Assembly (NCBI RefSeq): GCF_023898315.1
Contig: NC_064614.1
Coordinates: 75,652,501 to 75,716,500 of the forward strand
Reading direction: 5' to 3'
DNA from: Schistocerca nitens
Taxonomy: Eukaryota > Arthropoda > Insecta > Orthoptera > Acrididae
DNA: 64,000 nucleotides
The translations under genes and the position numbers were made by a program. The notes beneath the pieces were generated by a model. That model was not told where the DNA came from. It saw only the letters and a list, made by a program, of their open reading frames with translations, and ran no database searches. This document shows positions 33,261-44,362 of this stretch, piece by piece (positions within the stretch are counted from its first letter, which is position 1; each line of letters opens with the position of its first letter).

Positions 33261-34889
33261 GTTTTTTTGTCGACATTTTCAACGGTGATCGTAGCTACTT
33301 TGAATGTCTGATTCACATCTTCGCTCGCTATCTCCTTGAAAATCTCCTCGCAGATGGAGACGAAACGTTGGTTTTGAAAGTGAAATCCATTCGATCACGG
33401 CACAATAGCCCGGAACATTTTATTAACAGTGAGGTTTCCGTCCGTGAAAGTTTACATTTTATAATGTGACGAATATTCTGAAATAATGTTCAACTTTTAT
33501 AGCTTTTATGGCAATCAAATGTGATATCAAATATTTTTATGTAAGCACAGGGTGTTTGACCATTATAGGTACAAACGAAAGGGGCGAAGAGTGGACGATG
33601 AAACAAGTATGCAATCGTACTAAACATACATCAGAAAACCATTGGCTTACACAATATGCCATATACATAAATGTAGGTATGGCAATTTTATAATGCTGTC
33701 AATGTCTAAATAAGCCAGTTCATGAACGTCTCTGCCTATCCATGTCAGAGATGCGACGCCGCGAATGCTGTTCGGCTAGGGTTGTCTGCCGTCAAGGTCG
33801 AAGTGAAACAGCATCGGCTAGCGTGAAGTCTCGGCCAGCAGCACTCAGCGAAGCGAATATACTGTCTCCTGGAGTGGTGAACAGGAAGTCTATGTACTGC
33901 AAACATGGAGGTGCGACTGTTGAGCTATGAGGGCAGTGCCGAGCTGTAGGCACTGAGTGCCGGCTGTCTGTTTCCCTTTCTAGATGCCATGTATGGAATA
34001 AATGGCCCAGGGGGATTCTGTGTGGGCCACGTACCGATATGAATGATTGCGAATGACGGGATTATGCTAGGGTGGTTCTCAGTTGTGCTCCCAAGAGGGC
34101 AAATAGCCCTCACGCCAGTGATGGCCGAAGTTGAAATTACCGTGAGTTCTCTTTTTGTAGAGGCTGTTTAGTCTGTTTTTTTCACTTACTGCTGTAGGAT
34201 AGTACAGGAGTGTGACGGCTACGTAAGTGTGGTTCCTCAGTGTTTGAGCGTCGTTGATTGGCAGATATTTTGGTTCATCAGTGTAACAGCGACGTTACTT
34301 TGGCTGTCATTTTGTTTCGTTAGGGCATTATCATTATAGCTGTGTATCTTCGTCACGTTTGTGTCACTCGTTGGGTTGAGTTAATGTCGCCACTTCATAT
34401 CAAATTGTATCCATGTTAAACTGTGAATGTTAGCCGACAGGTCTGTAGTATAAGAGGGGGCCTTGTTTTGAACGACAAGATTTTTTTCTCGTTCGTCCAC
34501 TGTTTTAAAATTAGTGTTAAGTTTGGTTGGTCTTCTGCTTACAAGTTTGAGTCTTTTAAGTGACCCAAAGGGCTGTGACGTTTTATTGTCAAGTTAATTT
34601 AATAAGCTTGCCACCATTTGATTTCCTTTAAATTTTTGCTGCGCTGGTAACCCCAAGACTGTGTGACAGGTGGTTAGATGTATGTGAAAGCTATTATCTG
34701 AGGTTGCTACCATTTAACTACGTAAAATTTAGTGCACCAGTTGCGCCAAGGATACGTCGAGCGATAAATGTCTGCCATGTTAATTGATCTGTAGTTGTCA
34801 CGTACATTTTCAGAGAATTTGGTATCTGAGATTGCTTTTTTTAGGAACTGCTAACTAACTAACTATTTGTAAATTAAATTCGAGGTTCT
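33261..34889. other. unassigned DNA, possible decayed retroelement
   Basis: About 1.6 kb without a recognised ORF. It leads into a segment (34890-35000) that recurs at 41940-42060, so at least its right part is repetitive. Confidence 0.35.
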
Positions 34890-35000
34890 TGCGGAAGAAG
34901 CACCACTGGTTGCAATATAACGTTTACTGCAACTTAAAATAATTTTCGCTAACATTCTCGATTCGAAATTGGTGACGGGCATTCAGTTTTTGGTCACTTT
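34890..35000 (+). repeat. dispersed repeat, copy 1
   Basis: Shares GAAGCACCACTGGTTG, a GTTTACTGCAAC-like block, CATTC(T)CGATTCGAAA-like and TCACTTTTGGTGAACGACTG blocks with 41940-42060. The TTGGTGACGGGCATT segment looks a little like a retroelement primer-binding site, but no LTR was established. Confidence 0.5.
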
Positions 35001-35993
35001 TGGTGAACGACTGTTCCTGAAGATTGTAACTCTTAAGTGTCAAAGATTACCGCTAAATATTTCTTTAACTACAAATGGTAGGATAAAAGATTTATTCTCT
35101 TATTGCCAGATGTGAAGAAATAAATCTGGAGATTAAAGTGTTTTAGGATCATCTATGTTGAAATTGCTCTCACAATGAAGAATAATGTTCAGATAGTGGT
35201 TCTATTGATACATGATGAAATGACACTAGATTTGTAACGGTATCTGCGCGGTCCACTTCCCCACGTCCAAGCTCCGTGCTAGCACGCAAGGGCTACGATG
35301 ATTTCGAAACACCACACGTGACGTATAAATTACATTGTGGTTTAATGCTCTCCCCCCAACCCCTCCCCACCCCCCCACCCATGAGCCATCGACCTTGCCG
35401 CTGGTGGGGAGGCTTGCGTGCCTCAGCGATACAGATGGCCGTACCGTAGGTGCAACCACAACGGAGGGGTATCTCTTGAGAGGCCAGGCAAACATGTGGT
35501 TCCTGAAGAGGGGCAGCAGCCTTTTCAGTAGTTGCAGGGGCAACAGTCTGGATGATTGACTGATCTGGCCATGTAACAATAACCAAAACGGCCTTGCTGT
35601 GCTGGTACTGCGAACGGCTGAAAGCAAGGGGAAACCACAGCCGTAATTTTTCCCGAGGGCATGCAACTTTACTGTATGGTTAAATGATGATGGCGTCCTC
35701 TTGGGTAAAATATTCCGGAGGTAAAATAGTCCCCCATTCGGATCTCCGGGCGGGGACTACGCAAGAGGACGTCGTTATCAGGAGAAAGAAAACTGGCGTT
35801 CTACGGATCCCTTAATCGAGCAGATAGAAAATTTAAAAAGGGAAATGGATAGGTTAAAGTTAGATATACGGGAATTAGTAAAGTACGGTAGCAGGAGGAA
35901 CAAGACTTTTGGTCAGGTGAATACAGGGTTATAAATACAAAATCAAATAGGGGTAATGCAGGAGTAGGTTAATAATGAATAAAAAGAATAGGA

Positions 35994-36692
35994 GTGCGGG
36001 TAAGCTACTACAAACAGCATAGTGAACGCATTCTTGTGGCCAAGATAGACACGAAGCCCACGCCTACTACAGTAGTACAAGTATATATGCCAACTAGCCC
36101 TGCAGATGACGAAGAAATTGATGAAATGTATGATGAGATAAAAGAAATTATTCAGATAGTGAAGGGAGACGAAAATTTAATAGTCATGGGTGACTGGAAT
36201 TCGAGTGTAGGAAAAGGGAGAGAAGGAAACATAGTAGGTGAATACGGTTTGGGGGTAAGAAATGAAAGAGTAAGCTGTCTGTTAGAATTTTGCACAGAGC
36301 ATAACTTAATCATAGCTAACACTTGGTTCAAGAATCATGAAAGAAGGTTGTATACATGGAAGAATCCCGGAGATACTAAAAGGTATCAGATAGATTATAT
36401 AATGGTAAGACTGACATTTAGGAACCAGGTGTTAAATTGTAAGACATTTCCAGGGGCAGATGTGGACCCTTACCACAATCTACTGGTTATGAACTGCAGA
36501 TTAAAATTGAAGAAACTGCAAAAAGGTGGGAATTTAAGGAGATGGGACCTGGATAAACTGACTAAACCAGAGGTTGTGCAGAGTATCAGGGAGAACATAA
36601 GCGAACAATTGACAGCAGTGGGGGAAAGAAGTGCAGTAGAAGAAGAATGGATAGCTCTGAGGGATGAAGTAGTGAAGGCAGCAGAGGATTAA
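35994..36692 (+). pseudogene. RTE-like apurinic-type endonuclease domain
   Basis: This would nick target DNA to prime reverse transcription. Motifs: VVQVYMPTS (27-35), GDWNSSVG (66-73), IANTWF (107-112), YTWKNPGDTKRYQIDYIMV (120-138). The usual SDHN catalytic motif reads DPYHNLLV (158-165), so the key Ser-Asp is lost. The beginning of the domain lies in other frames upstream from about 35800, and an in-frame TAA at 36690 cuts it from the RT. Related proteins are often labelled craniofacial development protein 2-like in databases; that name is from memory. Confidence 0.88.
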
Positions 36693-36743
36693 GTAAATAA
36701 AAAGACGAGGGCTAGTAGAAATCCTTGGGTAACAGAAGAAATA

Positions 36744-37499
36744 TTGAATTTAATTGATGAAAGGAGGAAACATAAAAATGCAGTAAATGAAACAGGCAAA
36801 AAGGAATACAAACGGCTCAAAAATGAGATCGACGGGAATTGCAAAATGACTAAGCAGGGATGGCTAGAGGACAAATGTAAGGATGTAGAGGCCTATCTCA
36901 CTAGGGGTAAGATAGATACTGCCTACAGGAAAATTCAAGAGACCTTTGGAGAAAAGAGAACCACTTGTATGAATATCAAGAGCTCAGATGGAAACCCAGT
37001 CCTAACCAAAGAAGGGAAAGGAAAAAGGTGGAAGGAGTATATAGAGGGTCTATACAAGGGCGATGTACTTGAAGACAATATTATGGAAATGGAAGAGGAT
37101 GTAGATGAAGATGAAATGGGAGATACGATACTGCGTGAAGTGTTTGACAGAGTACTGAAAGACCTGAGCCGAAACAAGGCCCCGGGAGTAGACAACATTC
37201 TATTGGAACTGCTGACGGCCTTGGGAGAGCCAGTCCTGACAAAACTCTACCATCTGGTGAGCAAGATGTATGAGACAGGCGAAGTACCCTCATACTTCAA
37301 GAAGAATATAATAATTCCAATCACAAAGAAAGGAGGTGTTGACAGATGTGAAAATTACCGAACTATCAGTTTAATAAGTCACAGCTGCAAAATACTAACG
37401 CGAATTCTTTACACACGAATGGAAAAACTGGTAGAAGCCGGCCTCGGGGAGATCAGTTTGGATTCCGTAGAAATATTGGAACACGTGAGGCAATACTGA
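36744..37499 (+). pseudogene. RTE-like reverse transcriptase, N-terminal part
   Basis: 251 residues covering the linker (YRKIQETFGEKRTTCMNI) and RT fingers: NKAPGVDNILLELLTALGEP, then FKKNIIIPITKKGGVDRCEN, YRTISLISHSCKILTRILYT. A one-base deletion near 37450 shifts the frame just where other copies read GEDQFGFRRN. The RT continues as AFDNVDWNTLFQILKVAGVK at 37559-37741. Confidence 0.9.
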
Positions 37500-37558
37500 C
37501 CTCATAACTTATCTTAGAAGGAAGATTAAGAAAAGGCAAACCTACGTTTCTAGCGTTT

Positions 37559-37741
37559 GTGGAGTTAGAGAAAGCTTTTGACAATGTTGACTGGAATACT
37601 CTCTTTCAAATTCTAAAGGTGGCAGGGGTAAAATACAGGGAGCGAAAGGCTATTTACAATTTGTACAGAAACCAGATTGCAGTTATAAGAGTCGAGGGGC
37701 ATGAAAGCAGTGGTTGGGAAAGGAGTGAGACAGGGTTGTAG
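37559..37741 (+). pseudogene. RTE-like RT, palm part 1
   Basis: Encodes FDNVDWNTLFQILKVAGVKY (first palm motif with its Asp), YNLYRNQIAVIRVEGHE, then a small deletion within the EREAVVGKGVRQG stretch shifts the frame. The CSLSP and FADD motifs follow in another frame to 37871, where TAA immediately follows FADDIVIL. Confidence 0.88.
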
Positions 37742-37889
37742 CCTCTCCCCAGTGTTATTCAATCTGTGTATTGAGCAAGCAGTAAAGGAAACAAAAGAAA
37801 AATTCGGAGTAGGTATTAAAATCCATGAAGAATTAAAAACTTTGATGTTCGCCGATGACATTGTAATTCTGTAAGAGACAGCAAAGGAC

Positions 37890-38513
37890 TTGGAAGAGCA
37901 GTTGAACGGAATGGACAGTGTCTTGAAAGGAGGATATAAGATGACCATCAACAAAAGCAAAACGAGGATAATGGAATGTAGTCAAATTAAGTCGGGTGAT
38001 GCTGAGGGAATTAGATTAGGAAATGAGACACTTAAAGTAGTAAAAGAGATTTGCTATTTGGGGAGCAAAATAACTGATGATGGTCGAAGTAGAGACGATA
38101 TAATTTGTAGACTGGCAATGGCAAGGAAAGCGTGTCTGAAGAAGAGAAATTTGTTAACATCGAGAATAGATTTAAGTGTCAGGAAATCGTATCTGAAAGT
38201 ATTTGTATGGAGTGTAGTCATGTATGGAAGTGAAACATGGACAATAAATAGTTTGGACAGGAAGAGAATAGAAGCTTTTGAAATGTGGTGCTACAGAAGA
38301 ATGCTGAAGATAAGGTGGGTAGATCACATAACTAATGACGTGGTATTGAATAGAATTGGGGAGAAGAGGAGTTTGTGGCACAACTTGACGAGAAGAAGGG
38401 ACCGGTCGGTAGGAGATGTTCTGAGGCATCAAGGGATCACAAATTTAGCATTGGAGGGCAGCGTAGAGGGTAAAAATCGTAGAGGGGGACCAAGAGATGA
38501 ATACACTAAATAG
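37890..38513 (+). pseudogene. RTE-like RT C-terminal domain
   Basis: 207 residues: GYKMTINKSKTRIMECSQIK, NETLKVVKEICYLGSKITDD, MYGSETWTINSLDRKRIEAF, MWCYRRMLKIRWVDHITND and the C-terminal RRRDRSVGDVLRHQGITNLA. A TAG at 38511 truncates the last residues compared with copies ending in AWRAASNQSQD. Confidence 0.9.
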
Positions 38514-38645
38514 ATTCAGAAGGATGTAGGTTGCAGTAGTTACTGGGAGATGAAGAAACTTGCACAGGATAGGGTAGCACGGAGAGCTGCATCAAACCAG
38601 TATCAGGACTGAAGACCACAAAAACAACAATAACATAATGCTCTC

Positions 38646-39867
38646 TTTTCGTATTATCAATATTCCGGATACCTAAGTTCTGATGAACAGCGTTTCGACG
38701 TCAGGAGTATTTGTCTTGGCTCGTCAATACCATGGTCTCCCAGGTCAACTGACAGGAATCATTTGGAAATATTTGTGTGTCGGGATGTGTATTCCAGCTT
38801 TGTTGATTGTATGTATGAACTCCGGAAACGCGTTGTAGATGGTTGCCAGTGCGTCAGGAACACGCAGGGGGTTTTCGATGTGGGCCGTATCGATGTTGAG
38901 ACGTGCTGACGCGCTTGCCTTCTCATGAACGATGGAACCGCGGCACACTTGCGTCTGCCGTCAAGTGAATATCTGCAGTTTGAGTCGTCGGTGGCTCTAT
39001 TATAAGCTGTTGACGTATGCAATCATAATACGTCGTACAAAGGACCTATGTTTACTAGGATTATTTGTTTGTTCCATTGTCCTGTTCACGTCCGTATCGT
39101 CAGTACCTTCAATAGTCAAACAGCTTGTGAAATTCTGAAGACTCTTCGAAGAGACTTTCCACAATGTAACGTTTGTAGAACTCTATCAAATAGGAAATAA
39201 ATTAGAGCGTTGAAACCCATGGTACCACGAACACCTACCGTACTGCACGAATGCATTGTGTTACGCCCATGTAAATTATTTGCCGTTCTCCGACTTACTG
39301 CCTGGAAAGATTAGCCTCCTCTGAAGAGGCACAAAATTCATTCAGTTCTCAGGCCTCCAGCGAAGGTTCAACAGATGCCTGTGAAAACTAATGTAGCATG
39401 TCCTGGATATACAAAATATTGTATGGCTGTGAACAGTATTGTGTCGGACACACTGTGATCACCACTGAACAGCGTGAGATTTGTGAGAGGCAGTGGGAAT
39501 CACGTTAGAAAAGCGCTCCGAAGTGAACAAAACACTACTACGTTCGCTTCGTTGTTCCTGGGTTAAGCTGAAAATAATTAATAATTTGCTGATAAACAAA
39601 CTAGTGAATTGTTCAAAATGATTTCTCATTCCAATGACATCTGTGAAAGAAGTTACAGCAATGATGTAGACAAAGTAATGTGTTACTTTCTAGAGAAAAA
39701 AGGTTTTGGTATAAAAAACCGTTTCTCATTTCACGGTTTCGAATAACTGTCTTTCACACCTTCTGGTATGCTTACCTCATGTGTATTTTTGAGCCGTTAT
39801 CTTTTTCCAGTCCATATAGATTTTGGTCGATTACAGCGCCATCTACCTCGCTAGAAAAACAATGTTC
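38646..39867. other. unassigned DNA
   Basis: No recognised gene. The overlapping ORFs at 38759-39022 (-) and 38932-39138 (+) have no family resemblance that I can see. Confidence 0.3.
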
Positions 39868-39957
39868 CAAAGCTACATATTTTTCCCAGAAAATCCGAAT
39901 CGAATGTTAAATACAAAAGTTACGTATTTTTCCCCGGAGAATCCGAACCCGCAATGA
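39868..39957 (+). repeat. 50-bp tandem duplication
   Basis: AAGCTACATATTTTTCCCAG...ATCCGAATCGAATG is repeated 50 bp downstream as AAGTTACGTATTTTTCCCCG...ATCCGAACCCGCAATG. A second small direct repeat, TTGTGTAATGAGAAATCAG, occurs twice at about 40178-40220. Confidence 0.6.
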
Positions 39958-40752
39958 AAATTAAGAGTTCCTGTTTTAGAATTCGTAGAGCACCGCCCTC
40001 TCCCCCTAGCACTTCCTGGGAGTGGGCAGGTTCGAGATTGATGTCATTGCATGTCCCCCTTCGAGATGAACAACTTTTATTAGACGTTTTTTTTAATTCG
40101 CTTTTTGGTATTCCAAACAATTCCAATGACAGTTCGAAATGCATCGCCCTCAAGACGCAAGTGGTGTTTCCACAAATTGTGTAATGAGAAATCAGCCAGT
40201 TGTGTAATGAGAAATCAGATTTAGCAGAACACGTTCTGGAGAGCTGACACATAATTGCAAAGATGAGACATCCCTCTTTAAATGGACAAATGCTTTCTGT
40301 GATAGAACGCCCTCGGCTTGCATTCAGTGCAACTAGGGACGCGGAATAAGGTCATTTTCACCCACTGAGGAGATCGGTAGCCTTTATATCAGATTATATT
40401 ACAAAAGCCATTGTCTTGGTCACACACTACGTTATTAAAGTAGATAACCGGTTTTTGCTTTGGAGCCATCATCAGGTGCAAAATTACAGGACCGAATCGT
40501 ATCTGCATAGTCAGTACATCTCATGTTTGAGTAGCGCCTATGTGACTCTCCTTTCATTTTAGATCCGATAATGGCTGCAAAGGAAAAACAAGTATAAGTT
40601 TCATTAAAGTAGCATGTGACCAATACCGTAAGTTCTAGTAGCTAATAACTTGAGATGCGATCAACCTCCGATGATTAAAGTGGTCATGTTCCCTAAATGG
40701 TTCTAGACTGGGCAACACTAAATTCACAGGTGATCTCCCGGCTACACGAGTC

Positions 40753-40955
40753 AAAAAATGGTTCAAATGGCTCTGTGCACAATGGGCCTTAACTTCTAAG
40801 GTCATCAGTCCGCTAGAACTTAGAACTACTTAAACCGAACTAACCTAAGGACATCACACACATCCATGCCCGAGGCAGGATTCGAACCTGCGACCGTAGC
40901 GGTCGCGCGGTTCCAGACTGTAGCGCCTAGAACCGCTCGGCCGTCTCGGCCGGCC
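40753..40955 (-). mobile_element. SINE family A, full length
   Basis: Minus-strand copy with head GGCCGAGCGGTTCTAGGCGC, B-box GGTTCGAATCC and tail complement AATGGTTCAAATGG. No clear target duplication, so the ends are approximate. Confidence 0.9.
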
Positions 40956-41212
40956 ACATCTCTCAGCTCGAGCTCGACACGATAAAAGGTGATAGTACAA
41001 GAAGATAAAAGAACAACACTCGTTTAGTTATTTTCAATGGTTTTACATTCACGATTTTCACAACTTTTGGACGTTTCGACATGTCAAACATAGTCTTTAA
41101 AAACACATCAAAATCGTGACTGCTTCATCATTAAAATATAGCTTTGTGTTTTAACACATCGTTGCAATATCAATTTTGAGAATTTCAAAACGTAATGGAA
41201 CGTCTGAGTGTA

Positions 41213-41480
41213 CAGGGTAGTCCATTGATTGTGACCTTGCCAAATATCTCACGAAATAAGCGTCAAACGAAAAAACTACAAAGAATTAAACTTGTCTAGC
41301 TTGAAGGGGAAAACCAGATGGCGCTATGGTTGGCCCGCTAGATGGCGCTGCCATAGGTCAAACGGATATCAACTGCGTTTTTTAAAGTAGGAACCCCGAT
41401 TTTTTATTACATATTTGTGTAGTACGTAAAAAAATTATGAATGTTTTACTTGGACCACTTCTTTCGCTTTGTGATAGATG
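41213..41480 (+). mobile_element. 5' end of a mariner-superfamily element
   Basis: Begins TACAGGGTAGTCCATTGATT after TA, followed by the non-coding leader with the twice-repeated AGATGGCGCT motif. No transposase codons remain and no right terminus is seen. I recognise this leader from repeats common in insects; the family name is uncertain. Confidence 0.6.
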
Positions 41481-41536
41481 GCATACACGACAGTGGTTGT
41501 GAACCTTGTGGCAATATCCAAGTTTTGGTTCTGGGG

Positions 41537-41872
41537 AGGGTCACATTTTGTTACTGACCGTACCCTCCACACACCACACCACCCTTCTTTCCCTGCCAAA
41601 ATGTGACCTGCCGACACCCCGACTTTTAATATGCCCCACATGAATACGTTTTTAATAATAATTTGTTTACATCAGTGCTAAGAACATAGCTGTGGAATGT
41701 CTTCTAACAAATTGCAATCGAGGAAAATACAGCAGTTAAAAAATATTTGTCGCAAAATTACAGTAGAGTATGGACAAAATAAAACCGGTAGTTTAAAACA
41801 GGTAACCCGACTTACACCATCCGACCTTCATTCACATTTTTTATTGCTTTTCATTACTCGCATGCACAAGAA
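41537..41872 (+). repeat. direct repeat copy 1 (pairs with 43747)
   Basis: Shares GAGGGTCAC, a CCGACTTTTAA block, ACATGAATAC, TCTTCTAACAAA, ACC(A)TCCGACCT and TTTTTTATTGCTTTTCATT...GCATGCACAAGAATG in the same order with 43747-44071. Divergence is substantial. Confidence 0.7.
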
Positions 41873-41939
41873 TGTATATTTTTACTGAATTTTGTGCCGA
41901 AGATTGTCTTTAGAGTAACTGATTGCTACTTGTACATGT

Positions 41940-42060
41940 CTTTATTAAGGCAAAAGCACCACCGGTTGGAAAGCTACTGTTACTGTAACCGTAACATTCG
42001 CATTCCGAAACTGGTCCTCGGCATTTAATTTTGTAATCACTTTTGGTGAGTGACTGGTCA
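41940..42060 (+). repeat. dispersed repeat, copy 2
   Basis: Similar to 34890-35000 (GCACCACCGGTTGG, CATTCGCATTCCGAAACTGG, CACTTTTGGTGAGTGACTGG). Confidence 0.5.
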
Positions 42061-42489
42061 ATATCTAACCACTTGACGTGGGTGGAAACTCGAAAAATAT
42101 TTATTAATCTGCCTAGCTATACCAAATGTAACCAACACGTGATTCTGGTATGGTTCGTGCGTTCGCCTGTGCCCTTCAAATCCGTCAGTCCGCACTCTGC
42201 TGTTGCAACTTGCTCGTGAAGCTATTCAGCCTTTCACTTTGTGTATTGTTGTAAAAAAAGTGGGCATTGTTACCCTTTACTTCGAATGCTAATGTAGTAA
42301 GCTTTCAAATCTTAAAGTTGTACGGTTTTAAAGTTCTGGGAAACAGAAATTATTTACTAAGAAATTCGATGAATAATTACGTAAAGAAAGATGTACTGAT
42401 ATTTCTGTTTGACCTTAATGTAATGCACGCCTTTTTTTCTAGGAGTTGATTTCAGGCCTCAGGTTTCTCACTGTCAAAATGAAGACACT

Positions 42490-42885
42490 ATGTCGCAATA
42501 TCACAGCATATATTTCGCTTCACGTTTTAGCTATTTACAGCAGTTAAATACTCCATTCAACTTTTTAGCACTAAAACTGTCTTTTTACTGTCCGCTTATA
42601 TCAGCTAAAAGACATGCTGTACATGAGCTGAAAAAAAAAGATACTACTGTACAGACTGACTGCCAAAAAAGGTAACTGAAACGTCATTTGGCGCATGTTC
42701 GGTATCGTACGCTGAGTATGAAAACTAGCATGCCACATTTAAATGAAGCACATATACAGGATGATGCTTTTATGAGACCCAAGTTCAAAAGACGTGATTT
42801 TAACAAGGATACTTTGCAGCCTCATAGGAAGAATCAAAACTGCAGTCATCCTTACAAACCAAGACAACCACGTTGGAATGCGTAA
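42490..42885 (+). other. unrecognised ORF pair in one frame
   Basis: 61 codons from 42490, a TAA at 42673, then the same frame stays open to 42885 (Met at 42688). The product is rich in Lys, His and Gln (KKKDTTVQTDCQKR; KFKRRDFNKDTLQPHRKNQN). A pyrimidine run plus TAG at 42430-42442 precedes it and AAAAAAGGTAACTG lies at 42663-42676, so it could be a spliced exon ending just before the TAA. No family recognised; it could equally be chance or a dead retroelement. Confidence 0.25.
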
Positions 42886-43150
42886 TGCACAATCGCCAGC
42901 ACGACTAGTACTCTTACACTCCACGAACACTTAACTTCAATGAATTTATGACTGCACCGGACTGAATGAACTTATCAGTACCGTAGTAACTAGCTCCAAG
43001 GTTGTTATGAATTTGCAGCTACTCCAATGTGCGAAACACGCGGCCAGTTACTTGCTCTTGAAACGACACTAGTAAACATTGGCAGCTAACTTCACAAGCA
43101 AAACTATACTTCAGCAATGAATATAACCCGGACTGATCTCACCTGATATC

Positions 43151-43618
43151 TTGTACTTTATAATGCCTGCTCAACAAGGTCGCTTTCCATCCAAAAAGGG
43201 ACCTTACAACATGACAACGCATGTCCTCGAAAGTAGCTATCAACTAGGACCAAACTATACTAACTCACTTCAGACAAATAAACCACGTATTTTGCAACCC
43301 ACGAACGCTTGCTATTGGCCGAGAGCAAAGCCTACTCGCGAAGACCGATTTTTGCACAGAGGCTGTGAAAAAACTTGTATCGATACAGCATATGTCGCAA
43401 CTGGTTTTAGTGCAAGAGCTCAAAGATTACAACAATATCAATATTGTGATTCACAGAAAGGGGAAGTACACTGGATATATGTGAGGTGGCCTGTCGTATC
43501 TGTCTCTGTCTGTACTCCTATAAATACCATTTCCAAGACAGTGTGTGCGTCAGGGTGGATGGGTGCTTTGCACCATCAGCGGACACACCCCTCCAAGTCG
43601 AGTTTACGCGTGCATTGA
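43151..43618 (+). other. unrecognised 155-codon ORF
   Basis: The longest ORF here without a transposon match. It is basic and rich in Tyr, Gln and Cys (FPSKKGPYNMTTHVLESSYQ; LHRGCEKTCIDTAYVATGFS), with a Met also at 43163. No signal peptide, membrane segment or known domain is visible. It lies between the direct repeats at 41537 and 43747 and may be part of the same unnamed element. Coding status is unproven. Confidence 0.3.
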
Positions 43619-43746
43619 GGAAATACAGACATCTGCACACGTTCATCGTATTCCTACTCTCTCTCATTTTACTACAACTACAGCCATTTTAAATATACCG
43701 TGCAGAAAAGCTCCTGGTGATACGGCGCGCATCTAGGTTTCGAGTC

Positions 43747-44071
43747 TGATGAGGGTCACAGACCCTCTCTCTTCGCCCATCCCACCACCTTTTCTCCTCT
43801 TAAATCACAAATTGCCGTTAACACCGACTTTTAACCAGTCACACATGAATACAATTTTAACAGTAATTTCATTACATGAGTGTTATGTACACAGCTTTAG
43901 CATATCTTCTAACAAACTGTAATTCTGGAAGATACAGTATTTGAAAAGCGTTTGTCCCGACGTCATAGTAGTCCAGACAATATTTGACGTACGTTAAGAT
44001 AGCCAGACTTAGACCATCCGACCTCTTTTCACTTTTTTATTGCTTTTCATTTTTTGCATGCACAAGAATGC
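43747..44071 (+). repeat. direct repeat copy 2 (pairs with 41537)
   Basis: See copy 1. The pair encloses about 1.9 kb including the unrecognised ORFs. Possible explanations are degraded LTR-like ends, a tandem segmental duplication or two independent copies of one repeat. Confidence 0.7.
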
Positions 44072-44362
44072 GTAATAAGTTACGAATCCCACTATCATAC
44101 AGTTTATAATACACACGAGTATGCGTGTACTAACACAATAGTATCGAGAAAAGGAAAAAGCGTGTTGTCTGTGCGTAGAATTCGGAAGACGCTCTATCTA
44201 TCGGAGTTTCACCGAAGGCACATTATGATGGCCCGGAGGCTATGCACGAGCTTTTCGGAAACTGCTCGAATTTTTAAGAGTGCTGTAGTGAATGTCTTCA
44301 ATAAGTGGCGAGACCAGGGTTGACCCACGTCCAGATGTTGTGGGGTTCGCAGACTGATAATA

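Larger units (their letters stand above)
35353..38635 (+). mobile_element. near full-length RTE-like LINE
   Basis: About 3.28 kb, bounded by the 10-bp duplication TAATGCTCTC (35343-35352, 38636-38645). The 5' end is C-rich. The 5' UTR (to about 35800) is followed by endonuclease, RT and a C-terminal domain. It ends AAAACAACAATAACA after a GACTGAAGACCAC block. RTE elements are typically about 3.2-3.5 kb with short repeat tails, which fits. The ORF has at least two stops and two frameshifts, so this copy is dead although structurally complete. Confidence 0.92.

Noticed and set aside
35226-35666. 146-codon minus-strand ORF
   Set aside because: Antisense to the 5' untranslated region of the plus-strand RTE-like LINE.
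41537-44071. LTR retrotransposon
   Set aside because: Direct repeats lack clear TG...CA ends, primer-binding site and polypurine tract, and no gag-pol domains were seen; kept as an unexplained repeat pair.
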